From assembly GCA_017404505.1 (NCBI GenBank), contig JAFRCE010000024.1, positions 62,001 to 126,000 on the forward strand: a stretch of 64,000 bases of DNA, in the 5' to 3' direction. Below are positions 1 through 9,266 of this stretch, in pieces. The notes beneath the pieces are model-generated. The model was not told the DNA's origin. It did not search any database and was given only the letters and a program-made list of their open reading frames with translations. This DNA is from Solobacterium sp. Lineage in GTDB: Bacteria > Bacillota_I > Bacilli_A > Erysipelotrichales > Erysipelotrichaceae. The stretch's first letter is position 1. Each line of letters begins with the position of its first letter. Made by a program: the position numbers and the translations under genes.

Positions 1-1
1 C

Positions 2-85
2 TTAACAATGTAGAAATACATTGCAGAACCGGTAAAAGCCATTCTGGTCCGGAATATGATTTACATGTTTTTCAAGTACTCTCAT
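2..85 (-). CDS. Possible 27-codon ORF, unknown
   Basis: A minus-strand ATG at 83-85 is preceded by a good Shine-Dalgarno (AGGAG about 7 bases upstream). The reading frame runs 27 codons to a stop at 2-4. I do not recognise the peptide. It could be a genuine small protein, or the start of a longer gene broken by a frameshift near the window edge. Positions 86-211 hold nothing else that I can identify. Confidence 0.2.
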   Translation of the reverse strand: MRVLEKHVNHIPDQNGFYRFCNVFLHC

Positions 86-211
86 ATTGCGCTCCTGTCT
101 GCTTTGGATCAGGCAATTTCTTGCTTTACTCCTGCGAATGAGTCTATCTTTTTTCCGCGTATCTGTCAATGATCACGCCATCAAAATATGAGACTTCACA
201 ACAGGTTTTAT

Positions 212-1345
212 TCAGTCGCTGTATTCCCCGTATTCACAGCCGCAGTGGCTCACGGTAAAACCGTCGACCAGTTCCCTGCCTTCCGCTGTCTTGACATACA
301 GCCGCACCGTTCCCGTGCCGGTTCCGCCGTTATACAGATCGTTGTGGCGCTTTTTGCCATCCGGTGCTTCATAATTGATCTTCAGCATGTCCTTTTTCAG
401 GCATTCAATATCCGTTTCCATGATATGGGTACGGTTTTCCTGCACGACATGCCAGTACACCTTTTCCTCATCCTGGTGACTTTCAAACTGCGTCTTCGGT
501 CCTGTCCAGAACTTGGAGAAGTTGAATTCAAATTCCCGGCCTTCGTAGTACAGGGCGCCGAGCAGTTTTCTTTTTAACGGCACAAAGTAGACTTTCGGAC
601 AGCCGCCGCCGATATCGAAGACACTGTTCGCCAGCATCCGGTTTTCCCGGGCGGAAAACAGGGCATTGGAAGACAGCCATACCCAGGGACTGGTAAAGTC
701 TCTGCCCCAGTTCTTGTCGGCATATCCGTAACTCAGTTCCGGCAATACGATATATTTGCGGCCGTTGAAACGGATCTCACCGGCATATACCGTCTTCATT
801 CCTTCCGCATGCCAGTACATTTCAAACGCCTTGATCAGCCGGAAAAAGGACGACGCCCCATAGCCGACGTTGAAGGCGATCTGCTTGTCCACGGTCATTT
901 CCCAGGAAATCTCACCGGCATCGCTCATGTATTCGGGATGGGCTTTCACTTCCTCTTCACTGAGACGGATATGGCCTTTGAGCAGGTTGTCAGACGCATA
1001 GCAGTCGTCAGCGGAAATATAGTAAGGTGCCTTGGCATGAACCGTCACGTCCTTCCAGCCAAAAAAGCGGTGCAGCTGACAGGCGTCTTCCCCCCAGCAG
1101 CCGGCTTTGACCATCAGGTAGGAAGGCCGGATGCCCTTTGCCTGATTTTCCGGCAGCTGGCCGAAGATCGGTTCTTTGCCGCCAAGGGCGGGATTGCACG
1201 TATAGAATTCGATGAAGAACGATTTTTCTTCCCCGGTTTCGGCATCAATGGCCGTGAAGGAATGCCACCACCAGTCATAGCCCTTTTTGGCAAAAGGTCC
1301 GTCCAGCATGAAGCCGTTCCTTTTCAGATCGCTTTTGTTAAACAT
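212..1345 (-). CDS. Tocopherol-cyclase-like beta-barrel protein
   Basis: A 377-residue soluble protein with no signal peptide or membrane segment. The N-terminal stretch GYDWWWHSF followed by an acidic FFIEFYTCNP, and the later YADKNWGRDFTSPWVWLSSN, match the pattern of the tocopherol cyclase family (the KxWGxxFPxxWxWxQxN motif). Plant and cyanobacterial members cyclise prenylquinols. Bacillota members have no known substrate, so I assign family only. The start is set by a GAGGGAGTG ribosome site just upstream. The gene lies downstream of divIC but is separated from it by a hairpin terminator, so it is probably transcribed on its own. No tocopherol or quinone pathway gene is seen nearby. Confidence 0.65.
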   Translation of the reverse strand: MFNKSDLKRNGFMLDGPFAKKGYDWWWHSFTAIDAETGEEKSFFIEFYTCNPALGGKEPIFGQLPENQAKGIRPSYLMVKAGCWGEDACQLHRFFGWKDVTVHAKAPYYISADDCYASDNLLKGHIRLSEEEVKAHPEYMSDAGEISWEMTVDKQIAFNVGYGASSFFRLIKAFEMYWHAEGMKTVYAGEIRFNGRKYIVLPELSYGYADKNWGRDFTSPWVWLSSNALFSARENRMLANSVFDIGGGCPKVYFVPLKRKLLGALYYEGREFEFNFSKFWTGPKTQFESHQDEEKVYWHVVQENRTHIMETDIECLKKDMLKINYEAPDGKKRHNDLYNGGTGTGTVRLYVKTAEGRELVDGFTVSHCGCEYGEYSD

Positions 1346-1363
1346 TTGTCACACTCCCTCAGA

Positions 1364-1387
1364 TGAAAAAAGCAGGATTTCCTGCTT
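1364..1387 (-). terminator. Intrinsic terminator of the pth-mfd-rqcP-divIC operon
   Basis: Read on the minus strand, AAGCAGG and CCTGCTT form a 7-bp stem around a 4-base loop, followed by a T-run. It begins at the divIC stop codon. Confidence 0.75.
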
Positions 1388-1709
1388 ATTTGTTCGTATT
1401 TTCCGGCAGATAGAAAATCTGTTCGCCGTCCTTTGTCAGCATATAATTGCCACGGGCATAGCTTTGCACATAATCCGGGTCCTGCAGTTTGGTCTTTTCG
1501 TTGGTCAGATACGTGTTTTCATCCTGAACTTCCTGCAGTTTTTCCTGTACCTCTGAGAGTTCCTTATGGAGACGGAACGTCGTCAGTACCTCACTGCCGA
1601 CGGAATACAGCATATACGCGGACATCAGCACCAGGATCAGACAGAAGAATTTGGTGATCGGCGCCAGGCGGCGTTTTTTCTTTTTCGGTGTATTTCTGTT
1701 AACAGTCAT
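1386..1709 (-). CDS. divIC: Septum formation initiator DivIC/FtsB-like
   Basis: A 107-residue bitopic membrane protein. A basic cytoplasmic tail (KKKKRR, residues 9-14) precedes one membrane span (about 20-38). An extracellular coiled coil (about 50-78) and a short conserved tail with YARGNYMLTKDGEQIFYLP follow. This is the layout of DivIC/FtsB, which pairs with FtsL and DivIB in the divisome to trigger septal wall synthesis. It sits just after rqcP, as in Bacillus subtilis, where yabO(rqcP) and divIC are close neighbours. It is the last gene of the mfd operon. Confidence 0.9.
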   Translation of the reverse strand: MTVNRNTPKKKKRRLAPITKFFCLILVLMSAYMLYSVGSEVLTTFRLHKELSEVQEKLQEVQDENTYLTNEKTKLQDPDYVQSYARGNYMLTKDGEQIFYLPENTNK

Positions 1710-1737
1710 AATTCAGTCTTCCGGTATATAAGATATA

Positions 1738-2025
1738 TCACTCTTGGGTGGTTCCCGCAAGCGGCTTTGTCTCCAGACGGCTTTCCGAGATGATCTCATA
1801 CATATCCGCCGCGTCCTGTTTCTTTTTGACCTCGGCTGTCGATAATACCCGGATTTCCAGTCTTCTCGTGCCAAAGGTGATCGCCACGACGTCACCGGCT
1901 TTCACTTCGTGGGAAGGCTTGACGACGCGGCCGTTGATTTCCACTCGTTCATTCATCGCGAGTTCTTTGGAAACGGTCCTTCTTTTCAGGATCCTCGATG
2001 CTTTCAGAAATTTGTCAATTCTCAT
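1738..2025 (-). CDS. rqcP: RNA-binding S4-domain protein RqcP (YabO/Hsp15-like)
   Basis: A 95-residue protein that is almost entirely one S4 RNA-binding domain (MRIDKFLKASRILKRRT; later GRVVKPSHEVKAGDVV). The position between mfd and divIC supports assignment to RqcP. In B. subtilis RqcP binds stalled 50S-peptidyl-tRNA complexes and, with RqcH, helps add poly-alanine tails. The start overlaps the end of mfd by 11 bases and is preceded by a strong GGGAGGCG ribosome site inside mfd, so the two are translationally coupled. Confidence 0.88.
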   Translation of the reverse strand: MRIDKFLKASRILKRRTVSKELAMNERVEINGRVVKPSHEVKAGDVVAITFGTRRLEIRVLSTAEVKKKQDAADMYEIISESRLETKPLAGTTQE

Positions 2026-5000
2026 TTTTCTTCGCCTCCCTTGCGGTATCGATCACTTTGATGGCCAGGGCGAGGTTGTCCTTCATGGCCGGCAGTTCGG
2101 CAATGATCGTGCCGTTTTTATAGCGGATCGTGATATCCCGGGACAGTTTTGTAAAGCTCTCAAACAGCCGCACTCCGTCCACGTGCTGGGAATAGAGCGG
2201 TGAGAAGGTGATTTCCATGCCGCCTTTGACTTCCCGGTAGCTCTGGACGTTGGGATCGTTCAGTTTCAGATCCAGCTTCTTTTTCATAAACAGGGCACTG
2301 ACTTCGGAAGGCAGTCTGCCATACTGGTCGATGATGTCCTGCTGGTAAAGATCGAGTTCGTCCTCGGTTTCCGCCGCGTCGATCTTCTGGTACATTTCCA
2401 GCTTGTCGTAGTCGTTGGAAGTAAAGCCGTCGGGAATGTAGCTGGTCTTCTGCACATTGGCTTTGGCTTCCGGCAATTCGAGAACCATCGGTTTGCCGGT
2501 GCGGCGCGATTCGATCGCTTCTTCCAGCATTTCAATATACATATCGATACCGACCGTATCGATAAAGCCGGACTGTTCGGGTCCTAAAAGATCTCCGGCG
2601 CCGCGGATCGTCAGATCACGCATGGCGATCTTGTAGCCGCTGCCAAGACGGGCGAATTCCTTCACGGCCTGCAGACGTTTCTGAGCCACTTCGCTGAGCT
2701 GCCGGCGCGGCGGCACCAGCAGATAGGCATAAGCGATCCTATCGCTGCGGCCCACCCGGCCTTTGATCTGATAGATCTGGGCAAGGCCGAAATCCTGGGC
2801 GTTGTCGATCAGGATCGTGTTGACGTTGGGGATGTCAATGCCGTTTTCCACGATCGTCGTACAGACCAGCACGTCCAGTTCGTGGTTGGTGACCTTCATC
2901 ATCGTATCTTCGATATCGTTGCGGTCCATACGGCCGTGAACGATGCCGATCCGCGCCTCCAGCAGTTCGTTCTGCAGAGTGCGGGCAATGTTGTAGATCC
3001 GTTCGATATTGTTATAAAGATAGAAGACCTGTCCGTCCCGGGCCAGTTCCTTCTGAATGGCGTCGATGACCAGGGACGGTTTTTTCTCGACGACATAGGT
3101 CTGCACGCTGTAGCGGTTCATCGGCGGTGTTTCCAGCTGAGAAAGAGAACGGATACCGACCAGACTCATCTGCAGAGTACGCGGAATCGGTGTCGCGCTT
3201 AAGGAAAGCACGTCGATACCGGTCTTCATTTCCTTGATCTTTTCTTTATGTTCCACCCCGAAACGCTGTTCTTCATCGACGACCAGCAGACCGAGGTCCT
3301 TGAATTTCACGTCCTTGGACAGCAGCCGGTGGGTGCCGATCAGGATATCGACTTTTCCTTCCTTCACCTGCCGCAGGATCTGTTTCTGTTCCGCCGCTGA
3401 GACAAAACGGTTCAGCAGCTTGATATTGACGGCAAAGCCTTTATACCGTTCCGAGAATGTTTTGTAATGCTGGGAAGAAAGGATCGTCGTCGGACACAGC
3501 ACGGCGACCTGTTTGTTGTCGGAAACCGCTTTGAAGGAGGCTATGACAGCCACTTCCGTCTTGCCGAAACCGACGTCGCCGCAGACCAGACGGTCCATCG
3601 GCTTACTGCTTTCCATATCCTTTTTAATATCTTCCACGGCTTTCTGCTGATCCGCTGTCAGTTCATACGGGAAAGCGGCCTCAAAGCGGCTGTTCATCTC
3701 GGTGTCTTTGGAAAAGGCATAGCCGATATGCTGTTCGCGGGTCGCGTACAGAGCAAGCAGGCGGTCGGCGATATCGGTGACGTTTTCCTGCAGTTTTTTG
3801 CGGGTCTTTTCCCATTCACCGGAGCCGAGTTTGTTCAGGCGCGGCACGACCCCTTCCCGGGAAACGAATTTACGGACCAGACGGAACTGTTCCAGCGGCA
3901 CCAGCAGCTCGGCGTTGCCGCGGTAAACGATCTTCAGGAAATCACGTCTGACCTGATTGATCGTCCGGTTTTCAATACCGACATACTGGCCGACGCCGTA
4001 CTGGGCGTGGACGATAAAATCGCCCGGTTCCAGTTCGTTGTAGCTGTGAATGATTTCCGCGCTGCGGAATTTATTCTCATAACGGCCGCTGTGCCGGTGG
4101 ATCTCAAACAGTTCGGAAGCGGTATAGACATGCAGGTTTGTTTCCGGGATATGAAAACCCTGCATCAGTTCACCATAATACAGACTGATGCCTTCTTCCG
4201 CTTTGCCGTCATCGGCAAGGATCGTGTAAGGGATCCGGTTTTCCACACAGGCGTCAACCGTCCGCAGCATTTCCTTATCCGGCAGAACAAGGACGTTGCG
4301 GCCGCTCGGATCGATCATTTTAAGACGAGCTTCCAGGGTATCGGAAGGCAGATGCACTTCTTCGATGCCGCTGATATTGTCCGCGAAAGGATCTTCCTTT
4401 ACCGCTTTATAATTCTGAGCGATCCGGTGAATGTCATGCCACAGCGCGTATTTCGGCAGCATCTTCCCTTCCTGCACCATTTCCTGAACATAGGAAATCG
4501 TTTCCGTATTGAACGTTTTGACGGCTTCCTGGATCAGCTGTTCGTCCGACCAGATGATCTGCGGCCGGTCCATGTAATCCACGATGCCGGCGGCGCTGTC
4601 CAGCAGTGCCATATAAGGGTACATCTGCTTTTCAAAGACGCCGCTTTCCATCAGGATCAGATCGCTTTCGACATTTTCCGAAAGGATACTGTTGTTTTCC
4701 TTCGCCAGGATCTTTTCCGCTTCTTCACGGATCTCTGCGATCTGACGTTCCGTGAACAGAACGTCACTGGCCGGCACGATTTCGATTTCCGGAACGGTTT
4801 CAATGGTTTTCTGCGTGGCGACGTCAAAGAAACGGATCGATTCGATCTCGGTGTCAAAGAATTCGATACGTACCGGATTGGGATAATTGATGGAGAAGAC
4901 ATCGACGATACCGCCGCGGCTGGCATAGCATAACGGCTGATCGATATGGGCGGTCGGCTGATAGCCGCCGGCCTGCAGTCTTCTCTGCAGTTCCTTCATG

Positions 5001-5422
5001 TCGATTTCGTCACCTGTTTTCAGATAAATGCAGCCATTGCGGAAATCTTCCGGATGCGGCAGGAACCTCAGCAATGCGGAAGGACAGGTAATGACCACCT
5101 GATGGGGATTTTTCAGAAGCGCCGACAGGGTTTCCACTTTCAGGGCGGTCATCTGCGGGGAAGACGCGATGGCCTCGACTCGCAGCGATTCGTCCGCGCC
5201 AAAAAGCGCACATTCACTTTCCGGCAGTACTGTGGAGATTCTGTCGTACAAGCGCTGTGCGTTATAAAGGTTCTGTTTGACAACCAGGATGGACCGCGGT
5301 TTCTGAAGGAAAGACTCACTGATGATCAGTGCTTCGGAAATCAGCGAGGACAGCGGAATGTCCCGGTTCTGATTCAATGCCCTGACGGCTTTGTTGTCCT
5401 TCAGTTCTTTCCGCAGCCACAT
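2015..5422 (-). CDS. mfd: Transcription-repair coupling factor Mfd
   Basis: An 1135-residue protein, the usual Mfd length. In order: a degenerate UvrB-like N-terminal half (UvrA-binding), the RNA-polymerase interaction domain (GDFIVHAQYGVGQYVGI, about 470-486), then a RecG-like translocase with Walker A GDVGFGKTE near residue 615 and DEEQ box near 714, and a C-terminal TRCF domain. Mfd displaces RNA polymerase stalled at lesions and recruits UvrA. It follows pth with a 14-base gap, the order seen in many Bacillota. No clear Shine-Dalgarno precedes the chosen ATG, so coupling to pth translation is likely. Confidence 0.97.
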   Translation of the reverse strand: MWLRKELKDNKAVRALNQNRDIPLSSLISEALIISESFLQKPRSILVVKQNLYNAQRLYDRISTVLPESECALFGADESLRVEAIASSPQMTALKVETLSALLKNPHQVVITCPSALLRFLPHPEDFRNGCIYLKTGDEIDMKELQRRLQAGGYQPTAHIDQPLCYASRGGIVDVFSINYPNPVRIEFFDTEIESIRFFDVATQKTIETVPEIEIVPASDVLFTERQIAEIREEAEKILAKENNSILSENVESDLILMESGVFEKQMYPYMALLDSAAGIVDYMDRPQIIWSDEQLIQEAVKTFNTETISYVQEMVQEGKMLPKYALWHDIHRIAQNYKAVKEDPFADNISGIEEVHLPSDTLEARLKMIDPSGRNVLVLPDKEMLRTVDACVENRIPYTILADDGKAEEGISLYYGELMQGFHIPETNLHVYTASELFEIHRHSGRYENKFRSAEIIHSYNELEPGDFIVHAQYGVGQYVGIENRTINQVRRDFLKIVYRGNAELLVPLEQFRLVRKFVSREGVVPRLNKLGSGEWEKTRKKLQENVTDIADRLLALYATREQHIGYAFSKDTEMNSRFEAAFPYELTADQQKAVEDIKKDMESSKPMDRLVCGDVGFGKTEVAVIASFKAVSDNKQVAVLCPTTILSSQHYKTFSERYKGFAVNIKLLNRFVSAAEQKQILRQVKEGKVDILIGTHRLLSKDVKFKDLGLLVVDEEQRFGVEHKEKIKEMKTGIDVLSLSATPIPRTLQMSLVGIRSLSQLETPPMNRYSVQTYVVEKKPSLVIDAIQKELARDGQVFYLYNNIERIYNIARTLQNELLEARIGIVHGRMDRNDIEDTMMKVTNHELDVLVCTTIVENGIDIPNVNTILIDNAQDFGLAQIYQIKGRVGRSDRIAYAYLLVPPRRQLSEVAQKRLQAVKEFARLGSGYKIAMRDLTIRGAGDLLGPEQSGFIDTVGIDMYIEMLEEAIESRRTGKPMVLELPEAKANVQKTSYIPDGFTSNDYDKLEMYQKIDAAETEDELDLYQQDIIDQYGRLPSEVSALFMKKKLDLKLNDPNVQSYREVKGGMEITFSPLYSQHVDGVRLFESFTKLSRDITIRYKNGTIIAELPAMKDNLALAIKVIDTAREAKKNEN

Positions 5423-5436
5423 CAGGCCGGAATCGT

Positions 5437-6036
5437 TCAGAGTGATACTTTATCCTCACTTTCCTTGATCTTGATGTTGTATCTGGACATGACCTGGTCC
5501 ATATCCTCATAGACCCAGGCATAGGCAGCTTCGGCGGCTGTCCTGATGGAATTCTGGAAAATGTCACGCTCGGCTTTGGGAACGGAAGAAAGAACCCAGT
5601 CCGGCACGAGATCATGTTCGCCGTGCCGGGAATGACCGACACCGATGCGGATACGGGCAATGGCATCCGTGCCGAGGCACTGCAGAATGGACTTCATTCC
5701 TTTCTGACCGCCGCTGCTTCCCTTTTTGCGGATCCGCACCGAACCGACCGGCAGATCCATATCGTCGTGAAGGATCAGAATGTCTTCCGGTTCGATCTTA
5801 TAGAAGTTTACTGCCTGGGAAACGGCACTGCCGGAATTGTTCATATAGGTCAGCGGCTTCATCAGAAGCACCGGCTGGCCTTCGATGCGGCAGACGGCAG
5901 TCAGAGCGTTCCATTTTTCACTTGTAATGGAAACACCGGCTTTATCGGCCAGGCAGTCAATTGCCATAAAGCCGCTGTTATGCCTTGTTTCGGCATATTC
6001 CTTGCCAGGATTTCCCAGTCCTGCGATCAGTTTCAT
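5437..6036 (-). CDS. pth: Peptidyl-tRNA hydrolase
   Basis: A 199-residue enzyme that cleaves the ester bond of peptidyl-tRNA released prematurely from ribosomes. The family start MKLIAGLGNPGKEYAETRHN holds the conserved Asn and catalytic His of the RHNxG motif. LMKPLTYMNNSG and ILHDDMDLPVGSVRIRKKG with GGQKGMKSI follow as expected. Its ATG overlaps the stop of the upstream membrane-protein gene by 4 bases. It is co-transcribed with mfd. Confidence 0.97.
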   Translation of the reverse strand: MKLIAGLGNPGKEYAETRHNSGFMAIDCLADKAGVSITSEKWNALTAVCRIEGQPVLLMKPLTYMNNSGSAVSQAVNFYKIEPEDILILHDDMDLPVGSVRIRKKGSSGGQKGMKSILQCLGTDAIARIRIGVGHSRHGEHDLVPDWVLSSVPKAERDIFQNSIRTAAEAAYAWVYEDMDQVMSRYNIKIKESEDKVSL

Positions 6037-6896
6037 TCGCTCTTTTCTTCCTCTGCTGTTTCTTCTACGGCGTTTCCTTCCGCTTCTTCTGTCGGCGCGG
6101 TTTCTTCCGCCGGTTCTTCCGGTTCATTTGCATCGCCGCTTTCGCCTTCCTCTGTTTCGGCTGCGACTTTCAGATCAATGGCTTTCATCCATCTTTCACC
6201 GAGACCCGTCTTGGCGAACTGGTCGAGAAGATCCTTCGTTTCCGGATGTTCGGCAAGCGTTCCTTCGTTTTCGTAATATTTCGCCAGCATCGCGTTGGCG
6301 ATCATTTTATATAAGCCGATCAGTCCCTTGGAATACTTGTATCCGGCATAATCGCCTTCCAGCAGTTTCTGGAAGAAGCTGACACCCTGATCATTCCGCT
6401 TTTCACAGAAATCACGGTTGGCTTCGCCGAGGGCGGCGACCAGCTGATCAGACAGCTCTTCTTCAAATGGCTTGATTTTATCCTGCAGGATCTTCACACA
6501 ATCCATCGCGTCGTTGGCATACAGCAGGTTGGGAATGCCGAGGCACAGATAAAAGAAGGAATCTTCGTTTTCCGTAATGGTTTTCTCCCCTTTTTTGTTG
6601 ACCTGGATCAGTTCATTGACATTCAGGCTTTCGGCGGTGCTTGCGAAATCGGCATAATCCTTATGATATGCCTGGCCCCAGAGCTTGATGACTCTTGCCT
6701 TGTTTTCATAGACCGGATCGCCGCAGGTGCTGATCAGTTCGTCGATCTGTTCCATGAATTCCTCTTTGTGATTGACGTTGGATACGATACTGATCAGTTC
6801 TTTTCCCTTGCTGTTGCGGCGGGAAGCGGTAAACAGTCTGTAAATGCTGTAAAACATCAATATATATAAAATAATGTTAAAAAGTCCGATATTCAT
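6033..6896 (-). CDS. Unknown membrane-anchored protein with acidic tail
   Basis: A 287-residue protein of unknown function. I chose the ATG at 6894-6896 because AAAGGAG lies 8 bases upstream; an in-frame ATG 24 bases earlier has no such site. A single hydrophobic span (about 4-19) anchors it. The cytoplasmic body is charged and helical. The last 35 residues are almost only Glu, Ala, Pro and Thr. It is the first gene of the operon leading to pth, mfd, rqcP and divIC. The acidic tail resembles that of the unknown protein at 60299-61186, though the rest does not obviously match. Confidence 0.8.
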   Translation of the reverse strand: MNIGLFNIILYILMFYSIYRLFTASRRNSKGKELISIVSNVNHKEEFMEQIDELISTCGDPVYENKARVIKLWGQAYHKDYADFASTAESLNVNELIQVNKKGEKTITENEDSFFYLCLGIPNLLYANDAMDCVKILQDKIKPFEEELSDQLVAALGEANRDFCEKRNDQGVSFFQKLLEGDYAGYKYSKGLIGLYKMIANAMLAKYYENEGTLAEHPETKDLLDQFAKTGLGERWMKAIDLKVAAETEEGESGDANEPEEPAEETAPTEEAEGNAVEETAEEEKSE

Positions 6897-6924
6897 AATT
6901 CGTTCTCCTTTCACAGGCAATGGT

Positions 6925-6930
6925 ATTATA
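6925..6930 (-). promoter_or_regulatory. -10 element for the 6896-to-1386 operon
   Basis: A perfect TATAAT on the minus strand lies 29 bases upstream of the first gene of the operon. I see no good -35 at standard spacing. Confidence 0.45.
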
Positions 6931-6950
6931 CCCTACTTCTTGGCGCGGCA

Positions 6951-6980
6951 TTGTCCTTTATTTTTTGTTTGTGTTAGAAT
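6951..6980 (+). promoter_or_regulatory. Promoter of the VanY-type gene
   Basis: TTGTCC and TAGAAT are separated by 18 bases and end 24 bases before the ATG at 7005. It diverges from the minus-strand operon promoter. Confidence 0.5.
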
Positions 6981-7004
6981 GATGGCAGTATTCAGGTAGC
7001 GATT

Positions 7005-7868
7005 ATGACAAATGACAGAACCAGAAATAACACGACAGACTATGATCCGATGCTCGATCTGACCGCGACCGGTGAGCGGATCGTCGATATTAATCTGTTA
7101 AATACAGCTTCGCAGCGGAAACTGCAGCCTTCCAGGCGCTTCAATCTCAATGCGATTCTGAAAATACTGCTTGTTTTCAACTGTGTTCTTTTGGTGATTG
7201 CCCTGCTTGTCCATGCCAATCCGCAGTGGGCAGCCGCGACAATACCGGCTTCCGATACACCCACAGACGTCGCCGCAAACCCGCTGCCGGCGGAACTGAC
7301 GGATGTCAACAGTCTGACCTTCTTTGTGGATCCGAATCATTCCGTCCCGACGGATTATATACCTGCCGATCTGGAAACGCCATATGTCAGCAGCACCGGT
7401 GAAGTCATTCAGGTAAGAGCCGCCGTCGCGGAAGACCTGAAAGCGATGATCAACGCCGCAAATGAAGCAGGTGCTCCGCTGATCCTGACAGCCGGATATG
7501 TTTCCTTTGAGACCCAGGAAGACTATTTCACCGACCGGGTCGCCATGGTCGGTGAGGCGGAAGCGCTCAAGATCACTCCGAAGCCGGGCTTCAGTGAACA
7601 TCAGACGGGACTGGCTGTGGATTTCTCCGACAAGGACGACGGCACTGCCACGACGACCGCCTTCGCGGAATCAGCAGCCGGCAAATGGCTGAAGGAACAT
7701 GCCCATGAATACGGCTTCATCATGCGATATCCGGAAGGCAAGGAAGAAATCACTTCCTACAGTTATCAGCCCTGGCATTACCGCTATGTCGGTAAGGACG
7801 TGGCCAATGCGATGTACGCAGTCGATCCGAATCTGACCTTCGAAGAATACTTCAATACCAATAAATAA
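7005..7868 (+). CDS. VanY-type D-alanyl-D-alanine carboxypeptidase (M15 family)
   Basis: A 287-residue bitopic protein: cytoplasmic tail, one membrane span (about 48-67), a short linker, then an extracellular zinc peptidase domain. The M15B signature SEHQTGLAVDF (near residue 197) carries a zinc-binding His and Asp, and PWHYRYVG near 257 carries the third ligand. Such enzymes trim the terminal D-Ala of peptidoglycan stem peptides (VanY, DacB/LdcB). D,D- versus L,D-specificity cannot be told from sequence. No van cluster is present, so this is probably housekeeping wall maturation. The gene has its own promoter and terminator. Confidence 0.85.
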   Translation: MTNDRTRNNTTDYDPMLDLTATGERIVDINLLNTASQRKLQPSRRFNLNAILKILLVFNCVLLVIALLVHANPQWAAATIPASDTPTDVAANPLPAELTDVNSLTFFVDPNHSVPTDYIPADLETPYVSSTGEVIQVRAAVAEDLKAMINAANEAGAPLILTAGYVSFETQEDYFTDRVAMVGEAEALKITPKPGFSEHQTGLAVDFSDKDDGTATTTAFAESAAGKWLKEHAHEYGFIMRYPEGKEEITSYSYQPWHYRYVGKDVANAMYAVDPNLTFEEYFNTNK

Positions 7869-7896
7869 GTCAGCCGAAATTCAGCTGACTTTTTTC
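7867..7896 (+). terminator. Intrinsic terminator after the carboxypeptidase
   Basis: AAGTCAGC pairs with GCTGACTT around a 9-base loop, followed by a T-run. It overlaps the 3' end of the convergent MFS gene. Confidence 0.75.
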
Positions 7897-9121
7897 ATGC
7901 CTTTTTGCCGGCCAGCCGCATCGTACAGAGGATCGTGGCTGCCTGCATCAGAATGCACATGATCAGAATAATATAATAGCTGCCGCTGACATCATACATA
8001 AAGCCCAGCAGACTGACACCCAGGGCATTGGATGCCGAGCCGACAAAGGACATCAGCGGATACACTCTTGTGTAGTTTTCCATGCCGAACACTTCACGGA
8101 CCATAATGGAAATCGCCGTTGAACTGTTGGCGAAGGTAAAACCGAAGACGAAGGAAGCACATGCCATAATAAACGGCTGATGGATGAATATCATGACGCA
8201 GAGAGCCAGGACACTGATACCGGCGTAAATGATACTGGTGCGGAACGGGCCGATTTTTTCATTGGCGGCGCCGTAAACGATCTTGGAAGTAATATTGGCG
8301 GCACTGGCAAAGGATACCATGAGCGCGCCAGCGGCCGTACTGAGACCGACGGAAGCGGCGAAGGAAGGAAGATGCTGCAGGAAACTGGCGATGATATAGA
8401 CCATGACCGTCATGAGCATCATCAGGATCATCGCTTCGGAATGATGTTCAATATGCTGATCACTCTGACTGACGATCGCTTTATCCGGATGATTCTTCCG
8501 GTATTCCATATATTCTTCATAGCCGTACGGCTTCATCTGCACCTGGGAAGGTTTCAGACGGATCGGATAAATGACGGCCGGCAGTGTGAAGAGAATCATG
8601 ACAGCCGCCACGAAGAGATAACCGTACCGCCACCCCTTTGCATCGATAACGGAAGAAAACATGCCCGACAGCAGCACGCCGGGCAGGCCGCTGAACGCCA
8701 TGGCAACACTGACCATGATACCGTTTCTGGCCAGGAACCACTGATTGATCACATTGGTCGCCATGACAAAACTGAGCAGCCCGGCACCAAGACCGCGGAT
8801 CACACTGAGCAGATACATGACGAACACGCTGCTTGTCGTTGTCATCAGAATCATGCCGGCGGCGGACAGGATCACACCGGTCAGGATCATCGGCTTCAGA
8901 TTCTTCTCGTTCTTCAGGATCCTGGCAATGAAAAGTCCGGATACGGCAGCCGCCATCGCGGCAATGGTATATGTCATGGAAATGGACGCTTTGGTAATAC
9001 CGAGATCGGCGCTGATCGCATTGTAAAACAGACCGGAGGATCCGAGATTGATTCCCAGGGAAGCCCCCACCAGACCGCACACGGCAATCATCGTCATCAC
9101 ATATCTTTGCTTTTCTTTCAT
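7895..9121 (-). CDS. MFS transporter
   Basis: A 408-residue protein with about 12 predicted membrane helices in two six-helix halves and a cytoplasmic loop around residues 190-230. The conserved N-terminal fold and GLGAGLLSFVMATNVINQWF resemble the oxalate/formate-antiporter-like branch of the major facilitator superfamily, probably carrying small carboxylates or similar metabolites. Substrate cannot be assigned. It is a single-gene unit, convergent with the carboxypeptidase and divergent from rpmH. Confidence 0.85.
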   Translation of the reverse strand: MKEKQRYVMTMIAVCGLVGASLGINLGSSGLFYNAISADLGITKASISMTYTIAAMAAAVSGLFIARILKNEKNLKPMILTGVILSAAGMILMTTTSSVFVMYLLSVIRGLGAGLLSFVMATNVINQWFLARNGIMVSVAMAFSGLPGVLLSGMFSSVIDAKGWRYGYLFVAAVMILFTLPAVIYPIRLKPSQVQMKPYGYEEYMEYRKNHPDKAIVSQSDQHIEHHSEAMILMMLMTVMVYIIASFLQHLPSFAASVGLSTAAGALMVSFASAANITSKIVYGAANEKIGPFRTSIIYAGISVLALCVMIFIHQPFIMACASFVFGFTFANSSTAISIMVREVFGMENYTRVYPLMSFVGSASNALGVSLLGFMYDVSGSYYIILIMCILMQAATILCTMRLAGKKA

Positions 9122-9191
9122 AAATTCCCTCTTTGATGCATATACAACGATATCACAGAACTGAAATTATCCCGCAAATTCATGTTATTTA

Positions 9192-9220
9192 TTGACTTTT
9201 TCAGATATTACCTTTACTAT
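9192..9220 (+). promoter_or_regulatory. Promoter of rpmH-rnpA-yidC-jag
   Basis: TTGACT and TACTAT are spaced by 17 bases, near the sigma-A consensus. The start of transcription would fall about 40 bases before the rpmH ATG. Confidence 0.75.
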
Positions 9221-9266
9221 AAACACGCGTTGTTTTCTTAATGTATAAATTTTGGAGGTGGTAGGA

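Noticed and set aside
809..1366. Plus-strand ORF of 185 codons opposite the tocopherol-cyclase-like gene
   Set aside because: Shadow of a well-supported minus-strand gene; no ribosome site and no recognisable protein motif.
3467..4933. Plus-strand ORF of 488 codons opposite mfd
   Set aside because: Anti-sense shadow of mfd, which has all family motifs; long shadows are expected in such codon use.
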